A DNA stretch of 64,000 bases. Origin: Monomorium pharaonis. Taxonomy: Eukaryota; Arthropoda; Insecta; Hymenoptera; Formicidae. Each line of letters opens with the position of its first letter. Position 1 is the first letter of the stretch. The position numbers were made by a program, and so were the translations under genes. Where the stretch lies: the NCBI RefSeq assembly GCF_013373865.1, contig NC_050469.1, positions 12,868,740 through 12,932,739 on the forward strand, given 5' to 3'. The notes under the pieces are model-generated. The model was given only the letters and a program-made list of their open reading frames with translations, searched no databases and was not told the DNA's origin. Shown here in pieces: positions 22,433 through 35,700 of this stretch.

Positions 22433-25400
22433 ATGGTCGATCTAGGAGGATACATTATTATACTGACGAACGACGACGGGAAGATCAAGCTTTACGGTAC
22501 GTAGCGACGTTTACCTAAGCAACGACGTAACGCGACCCGATCGTACGTAGGCATTTATACGCATTTGTTCGACGACACATATTATTCGACGAGGCAGATA
22601 TTCCGCGAAACGTGTACGCTCGCGCGATTGGGGATGTAAAACATCCCCCGCTAGAATAGAATGTATTTTGCGAATTGAATCCTCGGGCTCCCAAAGCACT
22701 CACGTGCTCTCCGTGTTTTGCAAGCCACGCGCGCTTGACGTTATCTTTATATTTTCACAGAATCTCTCCGCGGTACTCTCAGGCACCATATCGATAGATC
22801 GCCCCGATGTGTATTACGTGTGTGCGCGTGACGTTCATACCGAGCCGTCGAATATTTGTCGAACGGGTCGCCCCCCGTCGGTCGAACGATCGCTCTCCCT
22901 ATCTCTCTCTCCCTCTCCAGATGTATGCGCGCGATTATTCCCGATCGCTCTTCGGGAGATGTGCGACAGCGCGTAGGAATCTAAATGAGGAGCGATAATT
23001 TTCTCGTTAGCGATCATCACGTGCGCGTAGCTTACACGTCATGCACACGTCGCGCGCTTTCGGAAGCGGGAAATGTACGACGGACGGATTTCCGATTTGC
23101 GCGACGCGTTACAGTTAATGCGCGACGATTTACATAGAGGACGTGTTTCGCGACGTGTTTATTTATAGGCTGACCTTTATGTTTACTTATCGTAACACGC
23201 GCTTTATCGCCCCGAAGGAGGCACTCGCTTCATTTTACGTTTCTCCTCTTCCTCCCTTGATTTCTGTCGGATACTTATATTTTTCACGAGTTTAAATCTC
23301 TATTGTTATCCAGGGGAATAATTCATTTTGCGCGGGAGAGATGTGTGTAACATCGGCGATACTTTGAATAACTTGCGCGGAGCGTTTTATTAATTTTTGT
23401 ACATTTTACGGATTAAAATCGGTCATTAATCGGTACTTTAATACTTTCGCTGTCGACGTTCGAATTATAAAAGCGTTGATAAATTGATTTTACATGTAAT
23501 ATACCTATATATATGTGTGTTGTCTGGGTTTTTTTTTTTTTAGTTTATTAAGAGAGCAAGGGTTTTTCACACTATTTTACGCCCGATTTTTTGCAGAAAG
23601 AATGCACCACTCGGTTGCTTTTACAATTCGTTTGCGCGCAACGCCCTTTAAATGGCCGTGCTCATTAGCAGATACGTTCCCGTTTACGAAGCAGATTATG
23701 TGTTACATCCACGGGCGTTTGAACAGGGATTTTTGCAAGCTTCGATGTCTCGTTTCAATACGGATTATTGAGTGCGATGTCGCGCTCGAAGGCGCGCTAT
23801 AGTGTCCATTTAACACGAAATGCGATCAAGAGTCACAATGCGTACCGAAGTTATTCATTGCGAAAGTTTTTTTTTCCCTCTTCCTAACGTCGGATATTGT
23901 ATGCAATTGAATTTTCTGCAAATTCGCAGGATCGCCGGCGGACAATGTCGACACACTGGAAGTAAGCGATGAAATTTTAGAAGTGAACGGTCGCACCTTG
24001 GAAAATGCCACTCATAACGAAGTCATTCAATACATACATCAGGTAATTATAATATATATCTGTACACTATACCGATTATATTATTTGTATGTTTAGAGTT
24101 GCTCGTTATACCCTACGATTTATATTAACAGATTAACATTTTTGAAAATAAAGACAATGTAATTAATGAAAAAATATTTTTATAAAAAGGAAAGACAAAA
24201 ATATGTGATATATAATCTATATATGTCTACATTCTATTGTTATATTTTCTTAATTGTACATACATAATTACGTTTTTTGTTTATTTAAGTGCATCAAATC
24301 TCGAACGATATGTCTGCGTCTCCGGAGAAGCGGAAACAAGATGGGTGAGTTGATACTCTCTTTTTTTTACATTTTTTACATTTATATTTTTAAACGTAAT
24401 CAAGTGATATTACCTATTTCGAACCACGTTAAAAGTTGAAAAGAGAGCGGAAATAAGTGAAGCGTCAGAAAAACCATACATGGAGACAATTTTTATTAAA
24501 TCTCAAATTACTAACACACAGATAATGAGCGTAATAACGCGGCGGGGGGGGGGAGTGGCGGGAGGGGTTAGATAAAAGAAAATGAGGGAAAGTAAGAGAG
24601 CTAAAACAGACGTGGCTGTATATACTTCTCACGTGAATTCATCTTTGTCCCAGTTATTTCCAACGTCGACGATGTGTTATTCTTTGAACAGATGTTTTTA
24701 AAGCAAATGAGACATTTCATCGCCGAGCGGACGTTATTGTTGCTTTATCGCAACCGTGCCTGGGCAAACTCGCTCGTACGAATTTGAATACAGTTCAAAT
24801 ACATGTGCCACGGTCGATTTCGTGTTATCCCGTACCCCTCGCGTTTCCGCCCACCGTCGAATAAACGCGCAACGTTTTAAACGTACCGTACGTGGAACGT
24901 CACACGCGCGACAACGGGCCGCATGATGGGATGGACGAAAGTAAGAAATTCGGCCGCAGACGGAACCCTCGAAGTCGCAATTGATACGGACACTTTCCTG
25001 TCGGAAATACAATTTTCCGGCCGGCGGTGCTCGGAGCCGATAGTCCGGAGAATATTTGAAAGATTTCAGAAAATTTACCTTCCAAGCGTTAGCGTCTCAT
25101 TCCCCTCTGTCAAGAGTCGCGAATTCGCGTATCGGGGAATTATAAAGTACAGATTTGCACGCTACAGTGCGCTTGGGAACAATTATGTTTACCTTAGCTT
25201 CAGTTCACGCGATGGCGTTTCAGAACTGAAGTTTACGGAACTTAAAAAGCATATTTAAAAAACAATTAAAAGGAATATCATTAGGATCCGTCCGACCGAT
25301 GAAACGGCACTTTCCCCTGTTTCTTCTTTTCCTTTCGTTGCGGTAATTCGTTACGTGGCGCGGACGATAATAAGTGTGCAGCCTCGCGCGGACACTGATA

Positions 25401-26092
25401 ATATAGTGATTCATTTGTATGAATGGCCGCGATATATTGCGCGCGCCTGATAACAGGTTTATTGCAATCGATTTCAATATTGCATTCGTGAAGTGGACGC
25501 GAATTACAAGCCCTTTAATTCGTTTAATCACTCGCGTCGCGCATCTGTATTATTATTTTTGTCCCGCATTTATCGAAACCCGTAATATGTATTTCCTGCA
25601 TTCCGATTACATCCCGGTAATCACCAATCCGCTAAGCCGCTTTATTCCATTCTTTATATAATAGCAATTATACGTTTGCTCAGATTCGCGAGGCGCGGCG
25701 TGCGGGCCCCCGTGTGATTCCCCCTTTACACCCGTGTGTGCGTTTACGGTCTCCCTCGGACCTACCGGAATTCGCCGCGGAGGTGAATTCGGGCGCGTAT
25801 TTGCTTAGGCAGTCAATCGCCCGGTTTGTTTAGGCACACTTGGCGCTCCCGAGGGAGCAACGGGAGGACGCGCCGCAATCAGGAGATCCCGACGAGTCCG
25901 ACGGCGAGCTCTTCCGGTCCGTCGCGCGGCAAAATTCGAACGGCGAATTCAGGGGGACCGTCGGCCGATTCCGGGAAGGCTCGTGCGAGTCCGGCGTTCG
26001 CCAGGTAAACGCTCCAGGTGGCCGCGTACGGTATCGCGAGGTGGGCAGGGGGGCAGGGAGAGGGAGGGGGAGGGCCCAGGAGTGGAGAACGC

Positions 26093-26136
<44 letters not shown>

Positions 26137-26336
26137 GAGAGAGAGATAGGCAGGCAGGTAGGCAGGCGGACAGGCAGACCAGCCAGCGGCTGCACATGGC
26201 GGACCAGGAGGTATAACCTTCGAATGGTATCCGCTGTCACGCTCCGCGCCGCGCGGCAGTACGGAGGAGCCGTTGGTGCGCGCGCGAGGTGCAAGCGGCT
26301 CCGTGGCTTCTGACGCTGGTATCGCGTTCGCGGGAC

Positions 26337-26392
<56 letters not shown>

Positions 26393-29300
26393 CCGTCGAC
26401 GTGTGCACGCGTGACGCGTGTTACGAGTTTCCGTTCCGTTCTGCTCGCGCGTTTTACGCTCGCCAGGCCTCGCGGCCGATCGATTCCGCCGATCGATCGA
26501 TCGTCCGGCGGCGAGAGCCGAGTCGCGCGCGGGTCGAAGGTGAACGGTCCCTGCCGCGATTCGTACGGTTGATGCGCGCGTGACGAAGCAGTGAGAATTT
26601 GTGAGATAGATATTGGTGCCCCGTGGTGAGGTGGTGTGTTGCACACAAGAGCGACTTGAACGAGCGACTTTCCCGCTTCCAGGCCTGCGGAGGAGATACG
26701 TCTTCGGCCGCCTCTCGCTCCTTATTTTATCTCCTTCTCTCTCTCTCTTTCTCGCTCGCTCGCTCTCTCATCGCCATCGTCATCTCTCCGTCTCGGCCGC
26801 TGCTGCTCGGCGCTGATCTGCTGCAGCACGAAGAAGGTAACTCCGCGCTCCCCCTCGCTTTATCGCGCTCTTCTCGCTCCTTTCTCGGCGTGCACTTTAA
26901 AACGTAGTTTCGGGGAGGGAAGGGGGGGAGGGAAGGGGGAGAAGGCGCGTTTTCTGGCTGGTATACCAGAATACCGATCGGTCGGTACCAGAACGTGCCA
27001 ACGACGCTTCTCTCACTCTCCGTGTCCTCCGTCGCTGTCCTCCTTCCTTTCTCTCCCTTCCTCTTTCCGCCATTCGTCTCTCTTTCACCGGTCTCTTGTG
27101 ACATGTCGACTTCGCAATATCACGCGCGCCACTTATTTCCGATACATAACACACCTCGTCGCGCTGCGCCGCGGCGTTTTCAGCACGCGTCCGCAACTGT
27201 TTACGACCTGACTATCTCGCGGCTGACTTTTTATTAAGTTGCTCCTTTACCGCTCTGTCACGAGCGCCGATATGAATTTTTACGGCCGTGCTGCTCGCGT
27301 TTCCGATTAATCGCGCGCGCATAATCTCTCCTTCTCGATCCGTCCTCGTATTCGTAAGCGTTCTCGCGCCCACGGAAAAATATTATTCCCGCGTCAAGGA
27401 AAACAGTTGCTCATTTCTTAGTTTTCTTCTTTCGAATCCACGGCTAACTTTGCAAAGAATATACCTTCTTGGGGAACAGTCTTAAAATACACGCTCATCA
27501 TCGTTTACTTGAAACTAGAAATATTTACTTAAAATAAACTTTTGCACGCGCACGCAGAAAAATGTGTATTTGAGTTAAATAAATATCACTTATTTTTTTT
27601 AATAATTCATTAAAAGTTTACATGTATGCGCAAATATATCGTAAGTTTATTATAAGCATAAAATTCCTTCAAGATATTCTAAATCCTAGTAATTTAATAC
27701 TTCAATTAGGAACATTAAGTTAACATGAAAATGCGATTTACTTTTATTATTTTAATTTTTCTTCGATTCGATTTTATAACATTCTTTGAAAGAGTATAAA
27801 TAAATTCTTTCTTCAGGCACTTGATAATTAATTCTTTTTAATCTGTGATAAAAGTATATTTTATACTGTTATAAAGCAAACATTCTTTGTTAAAGATAAC
27901 CTTTACTTATTGGAATAATTGTTTTCCTTGGCAGAATTAATATTTTTCTGCGTGCCGTTATTTCACGAATGTTGACAGATTTTCAATTTAACCGTTATTT
28001 TATTTTCGCGTAGATATTCCACTTTTTGTCTATTCGGATCAGTCTAATATTTTTTTTTCACGTTCCGTCATCTTTCGCGGGGGCTCGTGATAATTATTCA
28101 ACTCTCGCACATTGTTCGTCTTTCTCTTTCTCCCCTGTCATAATTAAAAAGTCCGCGTTATATAATACATTCCGCGTGATTGTTTTAATCCTATATAAAC
28201 GTGAATGTAAAGTCCAGATGTTCCGTTAATATCCTCTCGTGCGTGTAACGTTTCTACTCGTCCTTCTGTTCGTGCTTTGCGAAATAGATTGTCTCTTGTC
28301 GAGTTTTACGAAACGTTAGGAATATTCATTAGAATCGCGGATATAATAGATTCCCCGGGATAATGAGCTTTTGCGTTTTATGCACGCCTTTATATCATGT
28401 CCTCGGCTCAATCGCATTCCTTGCATTAAGATATGGCTGTTTAACCTCATTCTTGGTTATTTATATGGATATAGCATTAGAAAAGAAAGAATCTTGCGAA
28501 ATTATCTCCAGTGCCTTATAAGATTTTCTAATCTCATATGAGCATATAAACATAATCTTCCCATTGAATAAATAATCACAAAACACAAATGTTAGATGTA
28601 TTATAGATCGACATTTATGGTCGGAGATGTAAACAAGTGATAAAAAGAAATGATTAGTATTACTTAATGTTTCGCGGAATAAATTTTTTCGTCATTCTAG
28701 TCCTGTTTTGCATCTAATGAACAATAAAGAATGCAAAAAGGCAAGCTAGCACCTTTATAAACGTGCCTTGAATACGGATTACGATGTTTTTTTTTCAATG
28801 ATATTTCAACACACATACATACATACGTACACATTAAAAAAATTGAGAGTAGGAAAGACAAAATTGTTTTATTATCAAAATTGTATCCGTTAATTATCAA
28901 TGTTATTATTATATTCGTGTTTATTATTGCACATAAAAATAATTATTATAAACAATAGCTTGTACGTCATGTTAAATCTTAGTTTATACAAAAAATGTCA
29001 GGAGAGTGACCGACGTGTGTCTATAATAATTCGTTGTTAGAGGCGCGAAAAGTTTGCTTTACGTTCTTGCATCATCGGTCAACGTCACGTTGTTTCACCT
29101 GAATTTTGTTCCTCTACTCGAACCTACCGTTCGTTATACATATACGTATGCACATATCTATTTTTATATTTATTTATAATACACAAACTTATCCATTAGA
29201 ACTGGTTCACGAGAAATATCTTTTGAGCCATATCCCGATCCGTATTTATGCAGAAAATTTTGAAACGTTCCATCTCTTTGCTGTTCTCTTTCCAAAATGA

Positions 29301-32300
29301 TACTCCGATAACCTGCCAATATTGCATATTACATTAGTAGAACTCCAGCGACAGCTAGACACAGTCTATTGTTTTTCTATCGATAGAAATATATCAGAAA
29401 TTGAGCAAACCTTTTCAGAAACTGGTTCAACGTCAAATCTATATGATATCAGCATTGATTCGACGTTGCATAAACTGTATATTCCTGACTGAATTATAAC
29501 ATGATGGCATGGCACATGCTCTATTCCCACTACATTTCTATTGTCATATTATGGATGGCGAGTTGTAAATTGGCAGAAACCAAGAGGACACAGTCAATAG
29601 GAACCTGCTTTAAAATCACGCTCGAATTTGTTGGCAACTGTTGGCACACCGCTGTCGTTTTGTTATGTAAATGAGCGCACTTATAACGTTTTCGACTGCA
29701 ATCGGCTTTGAGCCCAACCCGAGATAGGTTAATGATCTACTTTAAGTTCTAATTGGACGGTTCCCAGCATGCGACCCACCTCGGGTTCGGTTCAAACCAG
29801 CTGCAATCAAAAACGCTGTTAGATTCGGAAGAGTTAGATAAATGAAAAAAAGAGAATCTGTCTCTCTCTCTCTCTCTCTCTCTCTAGTGAACCGATCCCG
29901 CGTGGTTTTCACGTCGAGCAACATCCGCACGGCCCTACATCCGCCTTCCGTGTGCGTACATGCGTGTACACCGCGGAATAATGCGGAATGTGCCTTTTTT
30001 TTCCCTCCTTCCTCCCGCCCCCGCGGACGCGGACTAACAATCGCGCCGCTGCCCACGATGCGTGTCAAGCGCGTATTGTCGTGGCATGGGCGTATTCGCG
30101 CGCGCGCTCCGCTCCTGGGTTGTATCGCACGTAGTAGTACGTGCATACCGGGCACGGGGCCCGGCCGTCACGGAAACGAGGAAGCGCCGCTCGTATGCAC
30201 ACTCGTATACACACGGCGGAGAGTATAGGAAACGGGAGGATGCGTGAAGCTGGCACATAAGACACGAGGAGGAGGAGGAGGAAGGAGGCACAGAGTTTTA
30301 CGAGCGCGAGCCACGGGATGCAGTCGAGCGAGCGCGCGGCAGAAACCGGAGCGCCCGGGAGTATACGGGGTGTCCGGCGAAACCGCGCGGAGGGAAAACG
30401 ATTCGCGATTCCTCGAATCCCACCGGGAAATTTTCGCTCTCCGCGTTCTCCGAGCTGGCCGGGGGGGGGGGGGGGTTTCGATTTCGGGACTTCGCTCGCG
30501 TGTGAGAGGCTTCAGGAATATTGAAAAAATATATATACAAATATATGACGGTCGACTCGAGATGTTTTTTCACTTCGCGGTGTTCGATTATATCGCGTTC
30601 GGCGTTCGGAAATTGGAATCCGGGACACCCGTCACTTTTTTACGCCTCTCCTATCGGGAGACATACTTACCCTGTATATATACGCGTGCTGGTTGACTCT
30701 CTCGCGTGCGGGCATGCGGCAGAAATCGAGAATGAGCGACCCGGTAGCGGATCTACCGCCAACATATAAATTAGGCACGATCGCTTAAATCGTCTCGCGC
30801 GCGCGCGCTTTTCGCCACGCGATGTGCGTTAAATTGTTTTTGTCGTCCCTACCTGTTGAATTCTGATGGAATCGGGCGCTTGAGCGCGGGGTGGAAAAAA
30901 CCCGAATGCCGCAAAATGGTCTTTTTTTTTTTTTTTTTTGGCACAACCGACAGGTCGCCACCGACCGATCGGTATCACATTTGTATCCCAAAATTCGCGG
31001 AAAATTTTCCGGACTCGGCGAATTTGGACACCTTCCTCAAGCGATCCACGTAATCGTACAAATTGACGAAGGCAAGTCGCGTCGCTGATGAGAGGTCTCT
31101 GGGAATTACGGGAGAGGAAGATAAAAATAATTCGACTTCGTTGAATTCCGCGAAACGAACGTATACGTTATTGCGATACGCGGCGGAAGAAATTCCACTG
31201 GACACTCGCGAAAATGCTGACTGTGCGCGATCCGATTTGCCATTTTCGACGTTGCTGTAGCCTCCTTTAAGTGGGTCTTACGCCGGCATTCCGCGGCTCC
31301 CGGTGTCCCGGTAACGCAATGATGTAACGCGTTAAATAAGTGTCATGTAATCGCTAATGGAATCGCGCGCTGCACCTAATCCCTCTTATTTCCTTTCGCG
31401 TTTGACATAATCATCGACGATTACGTACCAGAGATATCAGAGTTATGTGGGAAAATTAATACGACTTCATTGAACGGCGCGACTTCGTAAAGCTTTAACT
31501 ATTCGCAAAATAATAACAACATTATTATTTTACTGTCGTCTCTGTAAACTTTCACCTTTTCTTTCCAAGTGATCCGTACCTGCCGTTGCGGACGACCGCA
31601 ACAGTAATTGCCAGGCTAAATCATACACGTCATCGCAATCGGGATGTTTAGGTATACCCATCACGCATTAGTGCGTAACCGACGTGATTAGGTCGCATAC
31701 TCGATATATTGATCCGCCCCGACTGAGGCGCATAGTTTCTTGAGAATTTGGCGAGCTGACTCGGTCGCGCATGCCGAATTCGATACATCCCTCGGAAAAC
31801 AGTTATCACGCTCGTAAAAGTGAACGAACCGTTAGCGATTGTTTCTCTATTACCTTCAATAATCTTGAGCGATGCCTTTCGTCCCGACTATTTGCCAGCC
31901 GTTTCGCGTAATCCACCGCGGAGAAACTAAACAAATGCCATTTCGTCTTAATCCTATCTTATTTAAATTTTACTGCGCGCGTCGCCGTCAAGCCTTTACG
32001 AAAAGTTAAACGTTAAAATAACAGAACCGTATTGAAACGTGACCGTATATACGGAAATGATTACCACGAAAACAACGAGGAAGAGGATATGATGATGACT
32101 AATCCTTTCTTGTGTATGTATGCAAATTTGCAGTGTACACAATTTTCTTAGAAATGTTAGCTAAACTGCTCACCGCTTGATTTATTTGTTGTCTACAATG
32201 TCTGTTAAAAGCGATTGCAGTAATTAAACAAGTATACGTAGCGACCTCATATTTTAAACGTAGACGTAATTAAAATTTTGCCTGTCAGTTCCCTTAAAAT

Positions 32301-32693
32301 AAAAATGACGCATACTTATTACATTTTTAATTATAATTTATTTAAAGCATTTGAATTAAAAATTTGTAATCACAATACAATCAAAAATATTTTTCGATAT
32401 TATTATATGTGAAAAGTTAATATTCTGCTATACATTCGTAAGATAATCTAAGTAAAACTTCAGAAAAATTTTATTAATTCTTTAAATTGGAAATAATGCA
32501 CTAAATATGCATTAACAATTATTTCAGTCTTCTCCAAAGTATCCTGAATCATCAGAATTATCAGAAATTTACAAATTGTTCGGTAATGGATTCGAATGTA
32601 TTGTATACTATACGGGATCAAAACATTGTCTCATAGATCAAGTGTCCAAACCTCAGTGGGCATGTCTGTTCGTTATTCGGTTTTGTACGTGTA

Positions 32694-32731
<38 letters not shown>

Positions 32732-35700
32732 CACTGGCACAGCCTATACAGTTAGGAAACTGGTTTTCGCCTTGCGTCAAGCCGTACTACTCATATGATT
32801 GAAACCATTCCGCGCACTGGTACAATTTCTTCTTGTACTATCTTCACATGTAAATGGCATCTGCGAATTGTATATTATAGGTACGATATCGTTTCACGAT
32901 TTACGAAAATTGTCAGAGCCCGATCGTACTTTACGGACGATTATTTCTGGCCGATATAAGACGCGATTTTCTAATAATCACTCGGGTGTGATAATGAGAA
33001 AAATTGAACTTTATGTATTTCCGATGCTTCGTTTGTCTATCCCGATAACGTCAAGGTGTGAAATACGAGATCGAGATACAAACCGTAAAAAAGCGGAGAA
33101 AAATGGAAACGGATTTCCTCTTTTTACGTATATTAACTTTTCAGGGGCGAGATACGCTAATTTTGCGAAGCGATTGTTCGACAGAATAGAAAATACGATT
33201 ACGGCATTTGTGTATGGTATTTTAGCACGGGATTGACCGGCTTTAATTATTCGCAAGTTAACCGCTGTCCAACTATCGAACTCGCGGACTGCGCTTTCGA
33301 AGAGCGCGGTCGGTCTGGCTTAGATACTCGGGGCAAAGCCTACTTAACGTAACATAGTTGATTGCCGGGCTGTACACACGTACGCTATATATACGACATA
33401 TGCGCGAGCACATCCAGTTACCGTTCCGACGAAGTGCCTAGATTTCTCCGGACCGTTTGAGGAGACTACTCCCAGACAACGCTAATATCACACACAGTAA
33501 CGCATTACTTGACCCGAATTTGCCGCGTCACCGAATTTGCGAGCGTAATGCCTCTCCATCCAACCTTAGCCCTATCTCCCGTTACCTTCGACCGGCATTC
33601 CGCGCATCCATTGTCTGCCGTATTTAACGCTAAATGCAATTTGATTCTGAATTCCGTTTGCCATATTCATATGAATGTCTTATTCATTGTGTTTATTCAT
33701 TGTAAACACGGAATGAGAATGAGCTGGCGATATGTGCACCGCTAAACGGGGAATTACCGCTAACGAAGTATTTGCACATTCATCCCCTGCATATCCCATA
33801 ATTGACTTGTGTGTTAATAAATTAATAGCGATATTGTAATTACTATTATACAATTACGTAATACAATATTAAATTATAGATGGTAATTGTGATTTACGTT
33901 ATGTACATTTACTGCAGAGAATATCTCAGATTGCTTCTTTTTTTTTGTTTTATCGAATTATCAGAAATTGTTCAATAATTAAATTTTTAATCACAGTATC
34001 GACGGACACTGCTACACAGAACGTGCAATTTTATTGCGGTATCTAAAAATTTAGCCAGATACAAATTAGAAAATAATTTTATGCTGGACCATTAAAATAA
34101 TTATGTAAAACGTTTAAACGTAACATTATTATTGTAATGAGTTTTTTACATTCCAGCTATCAACTTTAAGTCCAATGTAACTTTTTTAATAGTTCAACTT
34201 TTTTTGAATAGTTATTTCCGATCTGCATTTCAGTAAAAAATTATTTTTTCTTTGTGAAAATTTAAGATTAGCTTATATCTAACTTGAATAATAGAGAAAG
34301 CTCATCAATACTGGCGTACTACTTTGTTTCGTATAGTTATATATTTCTTAAACAAAAGATAAAAATAAAATTTTAAGAACATACAATAAATATAAATTGG
34401 AAAATGTCTTCTATCAGATGATATAGCAGTTTTTATAATACCATTTCAAACTTAGTGCATTCGCAACGTAATAAAAAATGAACGTTAGACAAATTGGACT
34501 TCAAAACTGACATAGTAGGCTACATTTTTTTTCCTTTAACATGAGTTATTTATGTTATATGTACAGAATATTTATGTTTTATGTACAGAATATTTACAAG
34601 TTAAAGTATCCGAGGATTTCTAGAAGACTTTCACTTTGATGTAAAACATTTTTTTGTCGATCAGACAAGTACCTTATGCTGTTTCGCAAGACGCAACATG
34701 TAACGTAACTATATAAAATGGTTAGATTAGAGATTAGATTCGTTTTTAGTAGGTTTTGTAGAAGTAGATATAAGAAGCTACGAATGTGAAGAGTGTGGAC
34801 TTTTATTTCTTTATCCGTTAATTATTCTTATGTGGCGTTCTCAGTGCGGCGCGGGCGGTTTATTCCGAGATAAATTCGTCATAGCTTAGCTTTTGCTCAC
34901 CATTCTCGCGTGATATTCCCGTCTCCGAAACGTCAGGACCGTTTTACAATGAAACAGGAAAAACGGGGTGAGCTTTCAGACGAAAACACACTTTCTCCGA
35001 ATTGCCGTGCCATATCCGAATACGTTTTGGAGCTAAGCCAGAACATTTTGAAAAGGAACCAGAACGGGAACTGTTGCGAGTTTTCTTCGCTGGCGCGCAC
35101 CTCCTGTTGTTCCACGAAGTACAAAAGGGCTTTAAGGCAATGAATGCGTGCAGGTAGTGACACGGAAAGCTTCACCGTGACTTGGCCTAGAGCGCTTCAA
35201 GTGATATGCAATTGCGGCGCACACCACTATATCAGCTGTACACGTTCGAAAGACAATGAACGAAATACAAAGTGCGTGGTGCATGTATGCGATATATCGC
35301 GCGCAGCGTGTATGGACTGTAAGCAAATATCAAAAGCTGTCAAAGCGATTGGAAAATGAACGATTTTGCCGGGTGAATTTTATGAGGGAAATTCAATTTT
35401 GTTAATTGCCTCTCAATCGAGAAAGAAAATATTAATTATCTTTCGTTAACGCAGACAATCGCGTTAGTATAATGAATATTTGAGAAATCAATTTATTCGT
35501 TTTATCAACAATTTTATTTTTTGAGCACTTGGAAACGCGAGTGGAAGGGAGGGGGAGGGGGGGGGGGAGGAGGAGAGGAAAGACGTGAATTGAAGGTTGA
35601 ATTCTCACTCGTGAAAAGCCCCAATAGTCGGAGGAGAATAGAATGTCTTGAGGTCTCTTCAGAATGAAAACCGCCAGACGTACATTTAATCAGCCTCTTC

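Noticed and set aside
25830..26646. Several 130-255-residue frames on both strands
   Set aside because: All run through the (GA)n and (GAC)n repeats and have repeat-derived composition.
35144..35359. Cys-rich frame (CNCGAHHYISC ... CMDCKQ) that hints at a zinc-binding domain
   Set aside because: Cys spacing fits no zinc-finger family I know, the opposite strand is equally open, and no splice sites or neighbours support it.
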